A stretch of 64,000 nt of DNA from CAYRNY01 sp964425755. Lineage in GTDB: Bacteria; Chloroflexota; Anaerolineae; Aggregatilineales; Aggregatilineaceae. The notes beneath the pieces were generated by a model. It searched no databases and was not told the DNA's origin. It worked only from the letters and a program-made list of their open reading frames with translations. Below, one piece after another: positions 44,886 to 54,300 of the stretch. How positions within the stretch are numbered: position 1 is the first letter of the stretch; every line of letters starts with the position of its first letter. Position numbers and translations under genes: made by a program. The stretch lies in contig CAYRNY010000018.1 of assembly GCA_964425755.1 (NCBI GenBank), forward strand, positions 1 through 64,000, read 5' to 3'.

Positions 44886-46139
44886 CTAACGGCCGTATGG
44901 CGTCGGGGACGGAAACATGAGTGGCGTCGGGGTTGGGATCAACGTCGGCACAATCGGGGACGCGCCCAGCCACACGCGCCAACGGCGCTCGATCTCTTCC
45001 ACTGGCAACCCTGTGACCGCCTCAAGCGCTTGATTGCGGTAAATGCCGCGGTCCAGCAGTTCGATCAGCTCGCGGTGGGCGTCCAACCCGTACGTTTCGG
45101 TCAGCCATTTAAAGAACGTGTAGCCGATATCGTAGCCGCGCCGCGCGTTGCGCCCGCTGACCCCTGGCCCGGTCCCTTGCAGCAGTGCCGGTAGCTCGCC
45201 TCGCCGGGCCATCGCCCGCACCGTCCCCTCGTAATCGTACTGCTTTTCAAGCTCGAAGAACGTCGCGTTACCTTCGATAAACCACGTTCCGGCAGGCATG
45301 ATTGTGAATTGCGCCTGGTACAGGTGTGCGACCTCGTGCAGCACCGTGCTATAGGCCAGGTCACGGTAACCGCCAAGCCCCGACACAACCTGTGCCGTAC
45401 CACCCCAGTCATCTGACGTCAGGCCGATCACCGCGCGATTCATCGCGCCCAGCCGCCACTCGCTCCACGCGGCGCGATCTCCAAACAAGATCGCGCGCGG
45501 CTTGTACGGCAGCAGGTCGCCCCACGCAGCACGGTACGTCTCGCGTTGCTCGGCCATCGCCGCCATCGTCAGCTCGTTGACTTCACGCGGCAACCCGGTG
45601 CTAAACACGATGATGTCCGCGCTCTCGGTGCGAATCCACGCGCGGCTGGTGTCAGCATATTCGACGTATTGCGGCTCGCTCTGGAACGAGTTTCCCGCCG
45701 CATCGCCAACATCCCAGTGATAGCGGATGCCAACCCACGGCGGGATCGACTCGCCGACTCCGACATTCCATACCACCGACAGTTGTCCCGTTACCGGATC
45801 GATCGTAATCGGGCGGCTGCGTTGCGTGCCCGGTGCGTGCGACCAGATCACCCGCCCACGCACGACCGGCCCGGCGCTGCTGGTGATCGTCGCGGTGAAG
45901 CTGAATCCCTGTGGATAGCGACTTTCAAAGGCCAGGTCGGTCACCGTCCACTCGACTTCGGCGGCGGCCTGCCCCGGCCTTGTCCCGTCGACATCCGTCA
46001 CCGGCTGAACCGGGGAGAATTCCGCAGCAGCGGTCGCGCCCCCTGCCACCGCACGATACCCCGCGCCCAGGAGTCCGACCGCCAGCCCAAAAGCAACCAC
46101 TGTCACTGTCAAACGCGCGCCCATACGTCGCTGCATCAT
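44886..46139 (-). CDS. Exported peptidase MA-like (gluzincin-type) protein
   Basis: A 417-residue exported protein. A signal peptide (about 1-38) precedes a beta-sandwich of about 130 residues and a peptidase-MA-like domain. The zinc motif is H268-EVA-H272 in STVLHEVAHLYQ and the third ligand is E289 in WFIEGNATFFE. A short proline-rich tail ends the protein. Substrate unknown; secreted or surface-bound. The double Met start MMQRRMG at 46139 is used. Confidence 0.85.
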   Translation of the reverse strand: MMQRRMGARLTVTVVAFGLAVGLLGAGYRAVAGGATAAAEFSPVQPVTDVDGTRPGQAAAEVEWTVTDLAFESRYPQGFSFTATITSSAGPVVRGRVIWSHAPGTQRSRPITIDPVTGQLSVVWNVGVGESIPPWVGIRYHWDVGDAAGNSFQSEPQYVEYADTSRAWIRTESADIIVFSTGLPREVNELTMAAMAEQRETYRAAWGDLLPYKPRAILFGDRAAWSEWRLGAMNRAVIGLTSDDWGGTAQVVSGLGGYRDLAYSTVLHEVAHLYQAQFTIMPAGTWFIEGNATFFELEKQYDYEGTVRAMARRGELPALLQGTGPGVSGRNARRGYDIGYTFFKWLTETYGLDAHRELIELLDRGIYRNQALEAVTGLPVEEIERRWRVWLGASPIVPTLIPTPTPLMFPSPTPYGR

Positions 46140-46205
46140 TGCTGCTCCACGGTTAATCCTGCCTCACCACGTTCCCACCAGCCGGTTGACCCTGACTTAT
46201 CGATC

Positions 46206-47012
46206 TCAGGAACCATCCAGCGCCGCGGCCCATGTGGCATGTAACGCCGCTAGCGTATCAAACACACCGTCCGCCTGAATGGTGTCTTTCGCGGCCTGTT
46301 CGTGCGTCGTGATGCCGGTCAACACCAGGGCCGTTTGCAGACTGGCACGCTGCCCGCCGAGAATATCGGTCTCCAGCCGGTCACCAACCATCAGCGTTTG
46401 CCCCGCCTGCGCCTGCAGACGCCGCAAAGCAACATCGTACATCGCGGTCTCCGGCTTGCCGATCACCAACGGTTTGACATCCGTTGCCGTCTGGATCGCG
46501 GCCAGGATGCTGCCGTTGCCGGGCGCTAACCCTTCCGGGATTGGAAACGTGCGATCGCCGTTCGTGCCGATGAACACCGCGCCGTCACGGATCAACAACG
46601 TGGCGACTTTCAGCTTCTCATAGGTGACTTCGACATCCATTCCCACGACGACCAGGCCGGGCTGCTCGGAGTTTTCCCGAAAGCCCTTGCGCGCCAACGC
46701 CTGCCTGATCCCGGCCCCACCGATCACATACACCGGCGTGTCAACCGGATACTCGCGGGCGATGTAATCCGCCGTCGCCACCGCCGAGGTGATGATCTGT
46801 TCCGGTCGAGCGGAGATACCAATGCCGCCCAGTTTCTCGATATACATCTCAACCGTGCGAGTGCTGTTATTGGTCGCAAACGCATACGCGATATCGTGCT
46901 GCTGGCAAAAAGCGAAAAAAGCCTCGCCCCCTGGCAACACCTCGTCACCACGCCACAACACCCCGTCCATATCGAGAATAACCGCCTTTATCGCTTGAAA
47001 ATCAATCGCCAT
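46206..47012 (-). CDS. HAD-IIA family phosphatase (NagD-like)
   Basis: A 268-residue phosphatase. The catalytic motif is VILDMDGVLWRGDEVLPG (D14, D16), motif II is FATNNSTR and motif IV is VGDRLETDILGG. The C2 cap characteristic of NagD/4-nitrophenylphosphatase proteins (about 80-180) is present. It dephosphorylates sugar phosphates or nucleotides; the natural substrate is unknown. Upstream on the other strand is the metK riboswitch region. Confidence 0.92.
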   Translation of the reverse strand: MAIDFQAIKAVILDMDGVLWRGDEVLPGGEAFFAFCQQHDIAYAFATNNSTRTVEMYIEKLGGIGISARPEQIITSAVATADYIAREYPVDTPVYVIGGAGIRQALARKGFRENSEQPGLVVVGMDVEVTYEKLKVATLLIRDGAVFIGTNGDRTFPIPEGLAPGNGSILAAIQTATDVKPLVIGKPETAMYDVALRRLQAQAGQTLMVGDRLETDILGGQRASLQTALVLTGITTHEQAAKDTIQADGVFDTLAALHATWAAALDGS

Positions 47013-47141
47013 ACCGTCCCCAATACACAGACAAAATCCAGGTTACAACAGGCAGATTATACCATCCGCACGGCGTGCTGGTCAGCCTTATTTGCGATCA
47101 ACCAGCCGGAAGAGCGCACGGTCGCGCTGCCGAAGCGAGGC

Positions 47142-47170
47142 TTGGCAGCATCTCGCAGAAGTGGTATCAT
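47142..47170 (+). promoter_or_regulatory. Promoter of the metK riboswitch transcript
   Basis: TTGGCA (47142-47147) and TATCAT (47165-47170) are separated by exactly 17 bases. Transcription would start near 47177, 26 bases before the riboswitch. Confidence 0.7.
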
Positions 47171-47202
47171 TCGCAGCACGAAATCGTATATGCCTGGAAA
47201 CA

Positions 47203-47331
47203 CTCTTATCCAGAGCGGCAGAGGGACCGGCCCCGTGAAGCCGCGGCAACCGCTTCATTCCTGTTCTGTTGGATCACAGCCGGGGGATGAAGAACGGTGC
47301 CAATTCCGTCAGGTCATCTGGAAGATGAGAG
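47203..47331 (+). ncRNA. SAM-I (S-box) riboswitch
   Basis: The leader shows the conserved S-box core: CTCTTATCCAGAG...GGCAGAGGGA, CCGGCCC..GAAGCC.CGGCAACC, then GGTGCCAATTCCG and GAAGATGAGAG. P1 pairs CTCTTATC (47203-47210) with GATGAGAG (47324-47331), including one G-U pair. In this class, SAM binding stabilises the aptamer and favours termination. A hairpin (AACCTCA 47342-47348 / TGAGGTT 47360-47366) and a terminator follow before metK, which makes SAM: a direct feedback loop. Confidence 0.93.
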
Positions 47332-47381
47332 CGTGCCCACAAACCTCACGCTTGATCCATGAGGTTGACAGTGTGATGACG

Positions 47382-47410
47382 CCCCCTGTAAGAGTGTTGC
47401 AGGGGGTTTT
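47382..47410 (+). terminator. Riboswitch-controlled terminator before metK
   Basis: CCCCCTG (47382-47388) and CAGGGGG (47400-47406) form a perfect stem with an 11-base loop followed by TTTT. It is the expression platform expected after a SAM-I aptamer. Confidence 0.85.
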
Positions 47411-47467
47411 CATGTGCCCCTGGCCGGAGAGTATCCCAGGTCAACTCGTAACGGATAAGGAGCTATC

Positions 47468-48694
47468 GTGAGCGACAACACCAGTACTACGACATTTATG
47501 ACGTCTCCTCAGTTGTTCTTCACGTCAGAATCGGTGACCGAAGGACATCCCGACAAAATCTGCGACCAGATTTCAGATGCCGTGTTGGACGCGATCATCA
47601 AAGACGATCCGCGTGCACGCGTGGCTTGCGAGACTGCCGTCACAACAGGTTTGATCGTGGTCATGGGGGAGATCACCACCGACACCTATGTTGACATCGC
47701 CACGCTCGCGCGGGATGTCGTGCGCGACATCGGGTACACGCGCGGGAAATTCGGCTTCGATGCGGATACGTGCGGCGTGATCGTTTCGATCAAGGAACAG
47801 TCTCGCGATATCGCGCAAGGGGTCGACAGCGCCCTGGAGAAACGGTCCGGCGAACTGAACGAGCAGGAACTCAACACCATCGGTGCAGGCGACCAGGGCA
47901 TGATGATCGGCTTTGCGTGCGACGAAACGCCGGAATACATGCCGTTGCCGATCATGCTGGCGCACAAACTGACGCGGCGGCTGGCGGAAGTGCGCCGCGA
48001 CGGCACCATGCCCTACCTGCGCCCTGATGGCAAGAGCCAGGTCACGGTCGAATATGCGTACGGTAAACCAAAACGCGTCAGCAACGTGCTGATCTCTACC
48101 CAGCACGCGCCGGAAATCAGCAACGAACAGATCCGCGCCGATGTCCTGGAACACGTTATCCGCGCCATCATCCCGGCAGAATTGCTCGATGACGAAACCA
48201 AGTATTATGTCAACCCGACCGGGCGCTTCGTGGTCGGCGGGCCGCTGGGTGATGCCGGGTTGACCGGACGCAAGATCATCGTCGATACCTATGGCGGCGT
48301 GGCACGGCACGGCGGCGGCGCGTTTTCAGGAAAAGACCCGACGAAGGTCGACCGTTCCGCTGCATATATGTCACGCTACATCGCCAAGAATGTCGTCGCG
48401 GCGGGGCTGGCGTCGCGCTTCGAAATTCAGGTGTCATACGCGATCGGCGTGGCGCGCCCGCTGTCGATCTCAATCGAGACATTTGGCACCGGTCGTGTCC
48501 CGGACAGCACAATCGTGGAACTGATCGAGAAACATTTCGACCTGCGCCCGGCGGCGATCATCCGCGACCTGGACCTGCTCAAGCCGCAATACCGGCAGGT
48601 CGCGGCTTACGGGCATTTCGGGCGTGACGACCTCGATGTCGCCTGGGAAAAGACTGACAAAGCCGACATCCTGCGCAGAGAAGCAGGGCTGTAA
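47468..48694 (+). CDS. metK: S-adenosylmethionine synthetase
   Basis: A 408-residue enzyme joining methionine and ATP to form SAM. Motifs: TEGHPDKICDQISDAVLD near the N-terminus, GAGDQGMMIGFACDET and the P-loop-like GGAFSGKDPTKVDRSAAY. The GTG start follows AAGGAG; the first 11 residues are an extension, with an internal ATG (MTSPQLFF) as alternative. It is controlled by the upstream SAM-I riboswitch. Confidence 0.97.
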   Translation: MSDNTSTTTFMTSPQLFFTSESVTEGHPDKICDQISDAVLDAIIKDDPRARVACETAVTTGLIVVMGEITTDTYVDIATLARDVVRDIGYTRGKFGFDADTCGVIVSIKEQSRDIAQGVDSALEKRSGELNEQELNTIGAGDQGMMIGFACDETPEYMPLPIMLAHKLTRRLAEVRRDGTMPYLRPDGKSQVTVEYAYGKPKRVSNVLISTQHAPEISNEQIRADVLEHVIRAIIPAELLDDETKYYVNPTGRFVVGGPLGDAGLTGRKIIVDTYGGVARHGGGAFSGKDPTKVDRSAAYMSRYIAKNVVAAGLASRFEIQVSYAIGVARPLSISIETFGTGRVPDSTIVELIEKHFDLRPAAIIRDLDLLKPQYRQVAAYGHFGRDDLDVAWEKTDKADILRREAGL

Positions 48695-48718
48695 ACTCCC
48701 CGGTCGTAAGCGTACTTG

Positions 48719-48746
48719 AAGGGCGCGGCGTGCCGCGCCCTTTTTT
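48719..48746 (+). terminator. Rho-independent terminator after metK
   Basis: AAGGGCGCGGC (48719-48729) pairs with GCCGCGCCCTT (48732-48742), running into six Ts. The stem is perfect; the loop opens by a pair or two. Confidence 0.88.
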
Positions 48747-48878
48747 GACATCCTGCCCCACGCACGAGGTTAGGAGTGTGTTTGACCATCCTTTAAGGCC
48801 GGTGTTATGATGAGCGCAGTTTGTCGCGACCCGGTAATGGCCTAGCCCTATACACGCAGTTGTTCCAGGAGGCCCGTC

Positions 48879-49706
48879 ATGCGCCCGATCCGCGTCTGGT
48901 GGAACGCATTTAAAACCGTAGCGCTGTTCATTTCATTCACCTTCAACATGGTTTTATTGCTCGTGCTGCTGCTCCTGTTGATGCAGATCTTCCAGATCAA
49001 AAACGGCATACTCGAACCCCTGATCGACGGGCTGCACCGTAATTTCGTCGGGATGGATCAAGCGGTGATCGAGCGCACGATCGACGTAAACGACGAGATA
49101 CCGGTCGCGTTCGACCTGCCGCTGAACCAGCAAACCAACGTCGTGCTGACGGGCGACGTGCCGATCGCGGCAAATGCAACATTCACGCTACCGGGGGGCG
49201 GCGGCGTGATCAACGGGCGTGTTGACATCGTGCTGCCACAAGGGTTGGTGCTGCCGATCCAGCTCGATATGATCGTGCCGGTGGATACCGACATCCCGAT
49301 CAACCTGCCGGTCCTGGTGTCAATTCCACTGAACGAAACCGAACTCCACACGCCGTTCGTCAACCTGCGCAACCTGTTTGAAGCTTACGTCCGGATTCTG
49401 GATAATCTCCCCGGCAAGTGGGCCGACGTGCCGGACTTCGTTATCGACGCGGTACAGGGCGAAGGTGTGAACCTTGTCGCGCCCACCGAAGCCAGCATGA
49501 ATCCCTGGCCGGGACCAGAAGCGTACTCCAACAAAGATGCTTCGCGGACAGGCGAAAACACGGCAGAAGAGATGCCTTCAGGCCCTGATGGATATGGCGT
49601 CATGGAAAACGGGCCGCAAGACGATGTCAAAAGTCTCTCTGACAGCACCGAGTCACCTACCGCCACGCCTGACGACCTGGGGATTATCACGCCGCCCACA
49701 CAATGA
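48879..49706 (+). CDS. Membrane-anchored protein of unknown function
   Basis: A 275-residue protein after a strong AGGAGG site. One long membrane segment (about 11-36, rich in Leu) is followed by an amphipathic helix and a beta-rich domain with repeated IPV/IPI patterns (for example DTDIPINLPVLVSIPL), resembling other uncharacterised bacterial membrane proteins. The last 75 residues are polar and disordered. No family is recognised. Confidence 0.75.
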   Translation: MRPIRVWWNAFKTVALFISFTFNMVLLLVLLLLLMQIFQIKNGILEPLIDGLHRNFVGMDQAVIERTIDVNDEIPVAFDLPLNQQTNVVLTGDVPIAANATFTLPGGGGVINGRVDIVLPQGLVLPIQLDMIVPVDTDIPINLPVLVSIPLNETELHTPFVNLRNLFEAYVRILDNLPGKWADVPDFVIDAVQGEGVNLVAPTEASMNPWPGPEAYSNKDASRTGENTAEEMPSGPDGYGVMENGPQDDVKSLSDSTESPTATPDDLGIITPPTQ

Positions 49707-49738
49707 CCATGCACCACAGCACGTTGGAGAGTATATGA

Positions 49739-50632
49739 GTGACCGCTACACCGCCGCTTTGTGATTATGAGGGTTCGGGCTACCGAACCGACTTCTGGGA
49801 AGGCCAGGGACGCGAATACGAAGACCTGACCGAGCGTATCGCGCTGCGCCGCCTGCTGCCCCCGCGTGGACGTCGCATCGCGCACCTGGGAGCAGGTTTC
49901 GGGCGCATGACCAACGAACTCGGCGGCTACGATCAGGTCATCGTGCTTGACTATTCGCGCACCATGCTGCAAGATGCGCAGCAACGGCTCGGCACAGACT
50001 CCCGGTACATTTACGTGGCGGCAGATATCTACCATCTGCCATTGATGCCCGGAAGCTGTGACGCGGCGCTGATGGAACGCGTGATCCACCACCTCGCGGA
50101 CGTGCCGGAGGCCCTGCAACAAATCCGCGCGATCCTGGTGCCCGGCGCACCGTTTGTGTTGGAGTTCGCCAACAAGCGCAATCTCAAGGCCATAGTGCGG
50201 TACGCGCTGCGCCGTCAGGACTGGAATCCGTTTGATGAAACCCCTGTTGAATTCGTCAAACTCAACTTCGACTTTCACCCGGATTATATGTTGCGCTGTT
50301 TGGAACATGCAGGCTTTGCGACCGAGCGGCGGTTGGCGCTGTCCTACTTCCGGCTGGGACTCTTCAAACGCGTGTTCCCGACATCGCTGCTGGTAGCGCT
50401 TGACAGCCTGCTCCAGCATAGCGGCCAGCTTGCGGCCTATTCGCCCAGCGTGTTTACGCTTAACCGGGCGACAGGCGATGCGCCCTCTGCTGCATTGGAT
50501 GGCCCGTTGTTCAAATGCCTGCACTGCGGTGCGCCGCTGGAGCGTGAGGGGGATCGCATGGTCTGCCCGAACGGTGATGGGCAGTGGGCGATTCGCGATG
50601 GGATATATGACTTCAAAGCGCCGCTGGCGTGA
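49739..50632 (+). CDS. SAM-dependent methyltransferase with C-terminal Cys motif
   Basis: A 297-residue enzyme. RIAHLGAGFGRMTNEL is motif I at about 45, VIVLDYSRTML motif II and LMERVIHHLADVPEALQQI the following block. The C-terminal 35 residues contain CLHCGAPLEREGDRMVCPNGDG, a Trm112-like zinc element missing one Cys. Translation probably begins at GTG 49739; an overlapping ATG at 49735 in another frame encodes only nine codons. A terminator follows. Confidence 0.85.
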   Translation: MTATPPLCDYEGSGYRTDFWEGQGREYEDLTERIALRRLLPPRGRRIAHLGAGFGRMTNELGGYDQVIVLDYSRTMLQDAQQRLGTDSRYIYVAADIYHLPLMPGSCDAALMERVIHHLADVPEALQQIRAILVPGAPFVLEFANKRNLKAIVRYALRRQDWNPFDETPVEFVKLNFDFHPDYMLRCLEHAGFATERRLALSYFRLGLFKRVFPTSLLVALDSLLQHSGQLAAYSPSVFTLNRATGDAPSAALDGPLFKCLHCGAPLEREGDRMVCPNGDGQWAIRDGIYDFKAPLA

Positions 50633-50661
50633 TGCAAGTACCAGCGGTGTTATTGTTCGAA

Positions 50662-50690
50662 CACCTGCGCTACAATCGCAGGTGCTTTTA
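50662..50690 (+). terminator. Rho-independent terminator after the methyltransferase
   Basis: CACCTGCG (50662-50669) and CGCAGGTG (50677-50684) form a perfect 8-bp stem with a seven-base loop followed by CTTTTA. Confidence 0.78.
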
Positions 50691-50723
50691 TCATATTCCA
50701 CAGTAAACCAAGGATGATAAACG

Positions 50724-51197
50724 ATGTCAGATACTCCCCAGACTCAACACGGACTGTATTTTGAAGAATTCGAAGAGGGCCAGACGCTCGAAACACGGGG
50801 GCGCACGATTACCGAGGCGGACATCGTGAGCTTCGCCGGGCTGTCAGGTGACTACAACCCCATGCACACAAACGCTGCATTCGCCGCCGGAACGCAGTTC
50901 GGGCAACGAGTAGCGCATGGCCTGTTGGGATTGTCGATCGCCAGCGGGCTGTCATACCAGCTGGGTTTTCTGGAAGGCACGGTGATCGCGTTCACGGGGC
51001 TGGACTGGAAATTCCGCGAGCCGATATTCATCGGGGACACGATCCGCGCGGTGGTCAAGGTCACCAAGCTGCGCGAGATGAAATCAGCAGGTGGCGGATT
51101 CGTCAGCTTTGATATTAGAGTCTTAAATCAAGACGACAAGGTAACACAAAAAGGCGAATGGACGGTGCTGGTCGCCAGCAAACCGGAAGATGCCTAA
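50724..51197 (+). CDS. MaoC-like dehydratase domain protein
   Basis: A 157-residue hot-dog fold protein. The hydratase-2 motif is present in SGDYNPMHTN (catalytic Asp and His) within FAGLSGDYNPMHTNAAFA; GQRVAHGLLGLSIASGL is the next family block. Proteins like this hydrate enoyl-CoA or 2-methyl-branched substrates. No fatty acid gene is nearby, so the substrate is unknown. AAGGATG precedes the ATG at a longer spacing. Confidence 0.88.
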   Translation: MSDTPQTQHGLYFEEFEEGQTLETRGRTITEADIVSFAGLSGDYNPMHTNAAFAAGTQFGQRVAHGLLGLSIASGLSYQLGFLEGTVIAFTGLDWKFREPIFIGDTIRAVVKVTKLREMKSAGGGFVSFDIRVLNQDDKVTQKGEWTVLVASKPEDA

Positions 51198-51226
51198 CCC
51201 CGGCCCAGCCACGTCCCAACGTCGCA

Positions 51227-51257
51227 TTAACATTTTTACAGGCTCCCGGTGTATAAT
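51227..51257 (+). promoter_or_regulatory. Possible promoter for the large PBP gene
   Basis: TTAACA (51227-51232) and consensus TATAAT (51252-51257) are 19 bases apart, slightly long; the -10 is perfect. The start codon is 44 bases downstream. Confidence 0.45.
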
Positions 51258-51301
51258 GCCGATAAGAGAGTCTTCTGGGTAAGTAAAGCAAGAGGTGCGG
51301 C

Positions 51302-54300
51302 ATGGCCGAGCAACCGGAAAAGAACCTTACGGCGTCTGATCCCGATCCAGAACCGGAACGCGCGGACCGGCCCGGTGAGACGCCACCGGCACAAAGCCAG
51401 CCCCCGTCCGGGGCACAGCAACCAGAACAACCTACCGGTTGGCACGAACCACCCGTGCCGGAAGGTTCATCGCGCCCGGTAGTCGTGGAAGCGTGGTTTG
51501 AGCCGGAAGAAACAGATCGCGCTGCCATGCCTGCTCATGCCCCGGCTGAAACGGAAGACCCACCCAAACCGGAAGAACTGCCGGCCAGCACACCTGTCAC
51601 GCGTGGGGCCTGGTATACACCCCCGGATGCACAACTCGACGCGCTGTTTTTGGGCGCGGACGAAACGATTGCCGAGATGCGCGAGCAAAAACCGCAGGAA
51701 CAACCATCTGACGGCGAAGAACCGGTCAAACAAGACACGCAACCTCAAGCTGCCGCCGGTACGCAAGCCGTCCCCGTGCAAGCGGAGGAAGGCTGGACCA
51801 CCCCGGAGCAGGCCGCTGCCGACCTGACCCCAGCCGAACGAGCAATGCTGGAGGAACGCCGCGCGGACGAGACACAACAGGAGGCCGAGGACGATCAAGA
51901 CGCGGAATCAACACTCGATCCGTCACGTTTTGAAGAGGTCGAGCGCAAAGTACAGGTCCTGCGCGAACGGTACAGACAGGGCTACTTAACACGCGCCCAG
52001 CTACAAAATGAACTGCGCAACCTGATGATCCTGGGCGAGGATGGCCGCTGGTGGATGCTCGGACTTGAAACAGACCAGTGGTATTACTACGACGGGCACA
52101 ACTGGGTCACCGCCACGCCACCCGGTTACGACGAACGTGTCAAGGGTAGCGCTGTGCGCACCGCGACCGGCCTGCAGGAAGTCGTCGCAGCAGATTCAGA
52201 GGGCACAACCGAACAGGAACCCCAAGCAGGCACGCTTGACGATTACGAAGACGCACCGCTTCCCAAGCGCGTGCCGCAGGAAGACCTCGGTGCAACCCTA
52301 GTATCGCCAAACACCCCGTTCCTGGAACCAACCCGCGCATCCGAAGCGCAGACTTACGCCCATTCGCGCGGTGCCGAAAAACTACCGGAACGCCCGAAGC
52401 GAACTGAAGACGCAGAACTCGACGGGCAGACGATCCAGTCGCAAGCGATATTTGCAGGGGACACCATGCCCGGGCAGGCCGTGGTGCGGCGGCCTGAGCA
52501 GGCCACGCAGGGACGCGATGGGATCGTGTTGCAGGGAGCGCAAGGCGTTCAGCCTGCTCCCGAGCCGAAACCCCGCCTGGGGGAGTTCCCGCAACCGGAT
52601 TACAGTGAAGCGCTGGGACCGTCGCGCACCTGGACATTCTACGTCAAGTGGGGCGCGGTCTTCACGGTTGTCGGCGGTATGGCGCTCACGCTGCTCGTGC
52701 TGCTGGCAATGATTGGCTACTACCTCTACAAGGTGGACCAATACGCCGAAGCGGTATCCGAGCTGAGTGTGCGTGCCGCCAACTTCGAGAACACGATCAT
52801 CTACAACGCCCAGGGCGACATGCTGGCCGAGTTTACCAATCCGGAAACAGGGTCGCGCAAGGAAGTACCACTGGAAGAGATTTCTCCCTGGTTGATCCAC
52901 GCGACGATCGCAACCGAAAATGAGACGTTCTACAGCGACCCCGGGTTCAGCATCCTGGCGATCGTCCGCGCAACGATCCAAAACTTGCAGGCCGGAGATA
53001 CGATTTCCGGAGCAAGCACGATCACACAGCAGCTTGCGCGTGCACTGGTGCTGGAAACCGAGTTCGCCTCGCAGCGCACTGCCGAGCGTAAGGTCGTCGA
53101 GATCATCGTCGCGTCGGAGATCAAGCGCAAATACGACAAGAACGAGATACTTCAGATCTATCTGAACGAGATATTCTTCGGTAACTTCGCCTACGGCATT
53201 GAAGCTGCCGCCCAGACATATTTTGACAAATCCGCCAGCGAACTTAACCCGGTCGAGGCAGCGTTCCTCGCGGGACTTCCACAGTCGCCCGCACAATATG
53301 ACCCGGTGGTGAACCGGGATGCGGCACTCACGCGTATGTACGAAGTGCTGCGGTTGATGGCCGAAGCTAATGACACCGGCTGCATCTACATTCAACACCA
53401 GGACATGACGGAATGGGGAGTGCCGGAAGGTGGCGGCCTGTGCATCCGCGCAGAACAGCAGTCTGACGGCAGCGTAGCGTACTTCTACAGGACCCCAAAC
53501 ACCGATTGGACTGATCTGTTTGTCGCGCAGGCGCGGGTAGAAACCACGGTGTTCACAGCACCCGCGACGGAGTTCAAGCACCCACACTTCGTCAACTACG
53601 TGTGGCAGCAGCTTGAAAACACCTACGGTCCGCAGGCGATCTACGCTGCCGGTTACCGCGTCTATACGACACTGGACGAATCGATCCAGCAGGCGGCTGA
53701 AACTGCGGTGCAGAGCAATCTCCAGCGCGTCAAAAACCTGGGCTATCCCGCGAACAACACCTCGGTCGTGGCGATACGGCCCTCGGACGGCGCTGTGCTG
53801 GCGATGGTCGGCAGCGCCGATTATCACAACGAGCAGATCAAAGGTCAGGTTAATGTCGCGTTTACCGCGCAGCAACCCGGCTCCGCGCTAAAACCATTTA
53901 TCTACCTGACGGCGTTCCGGCCAGACGAACAAGGCGATTACTGGACTCCCGCGACAGTGATCTGGGACGTGGAAACCAACTTCAGCGGCTACGTGCCCAC
54001 CAACTACGACAACCGGTTTCGCGGGCCGGTTAGCGCGCGTACAGCGCTGGCGACATCGCTGAATGTCCCGGCAGTCAAGACGTTGGATTACGTGGGCTTG
54101 CTGCGTTTCACCGAGACGATGACCACGTTAGGGGTAACGTTCCCTGGCGGCAACCCGGTCGAAACCGGCGCTGGGCTGCCGACGGCACTCGGCGCGGCGG
54201 ACGTGCGTTTATTCAACCTTACGGCAGCTTATGCCACGCTCGCCAACCAGGGCAAGAAGGTTAACCCATACTCGATCGTGTTCATCCAAGACAGCAAAGG

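Noticed and set aside
47573..48310. 245-codon minus-strand frame in metK
   Set aside because: Antisense to metK, which is complete and typical.
52382..53875. 497-codon minus-strand frame inside the large PBP gene
   Set aside because: It is antisense to the GT51/transpeptidase region; translation is rich in Arg, His and Val without a known domain.
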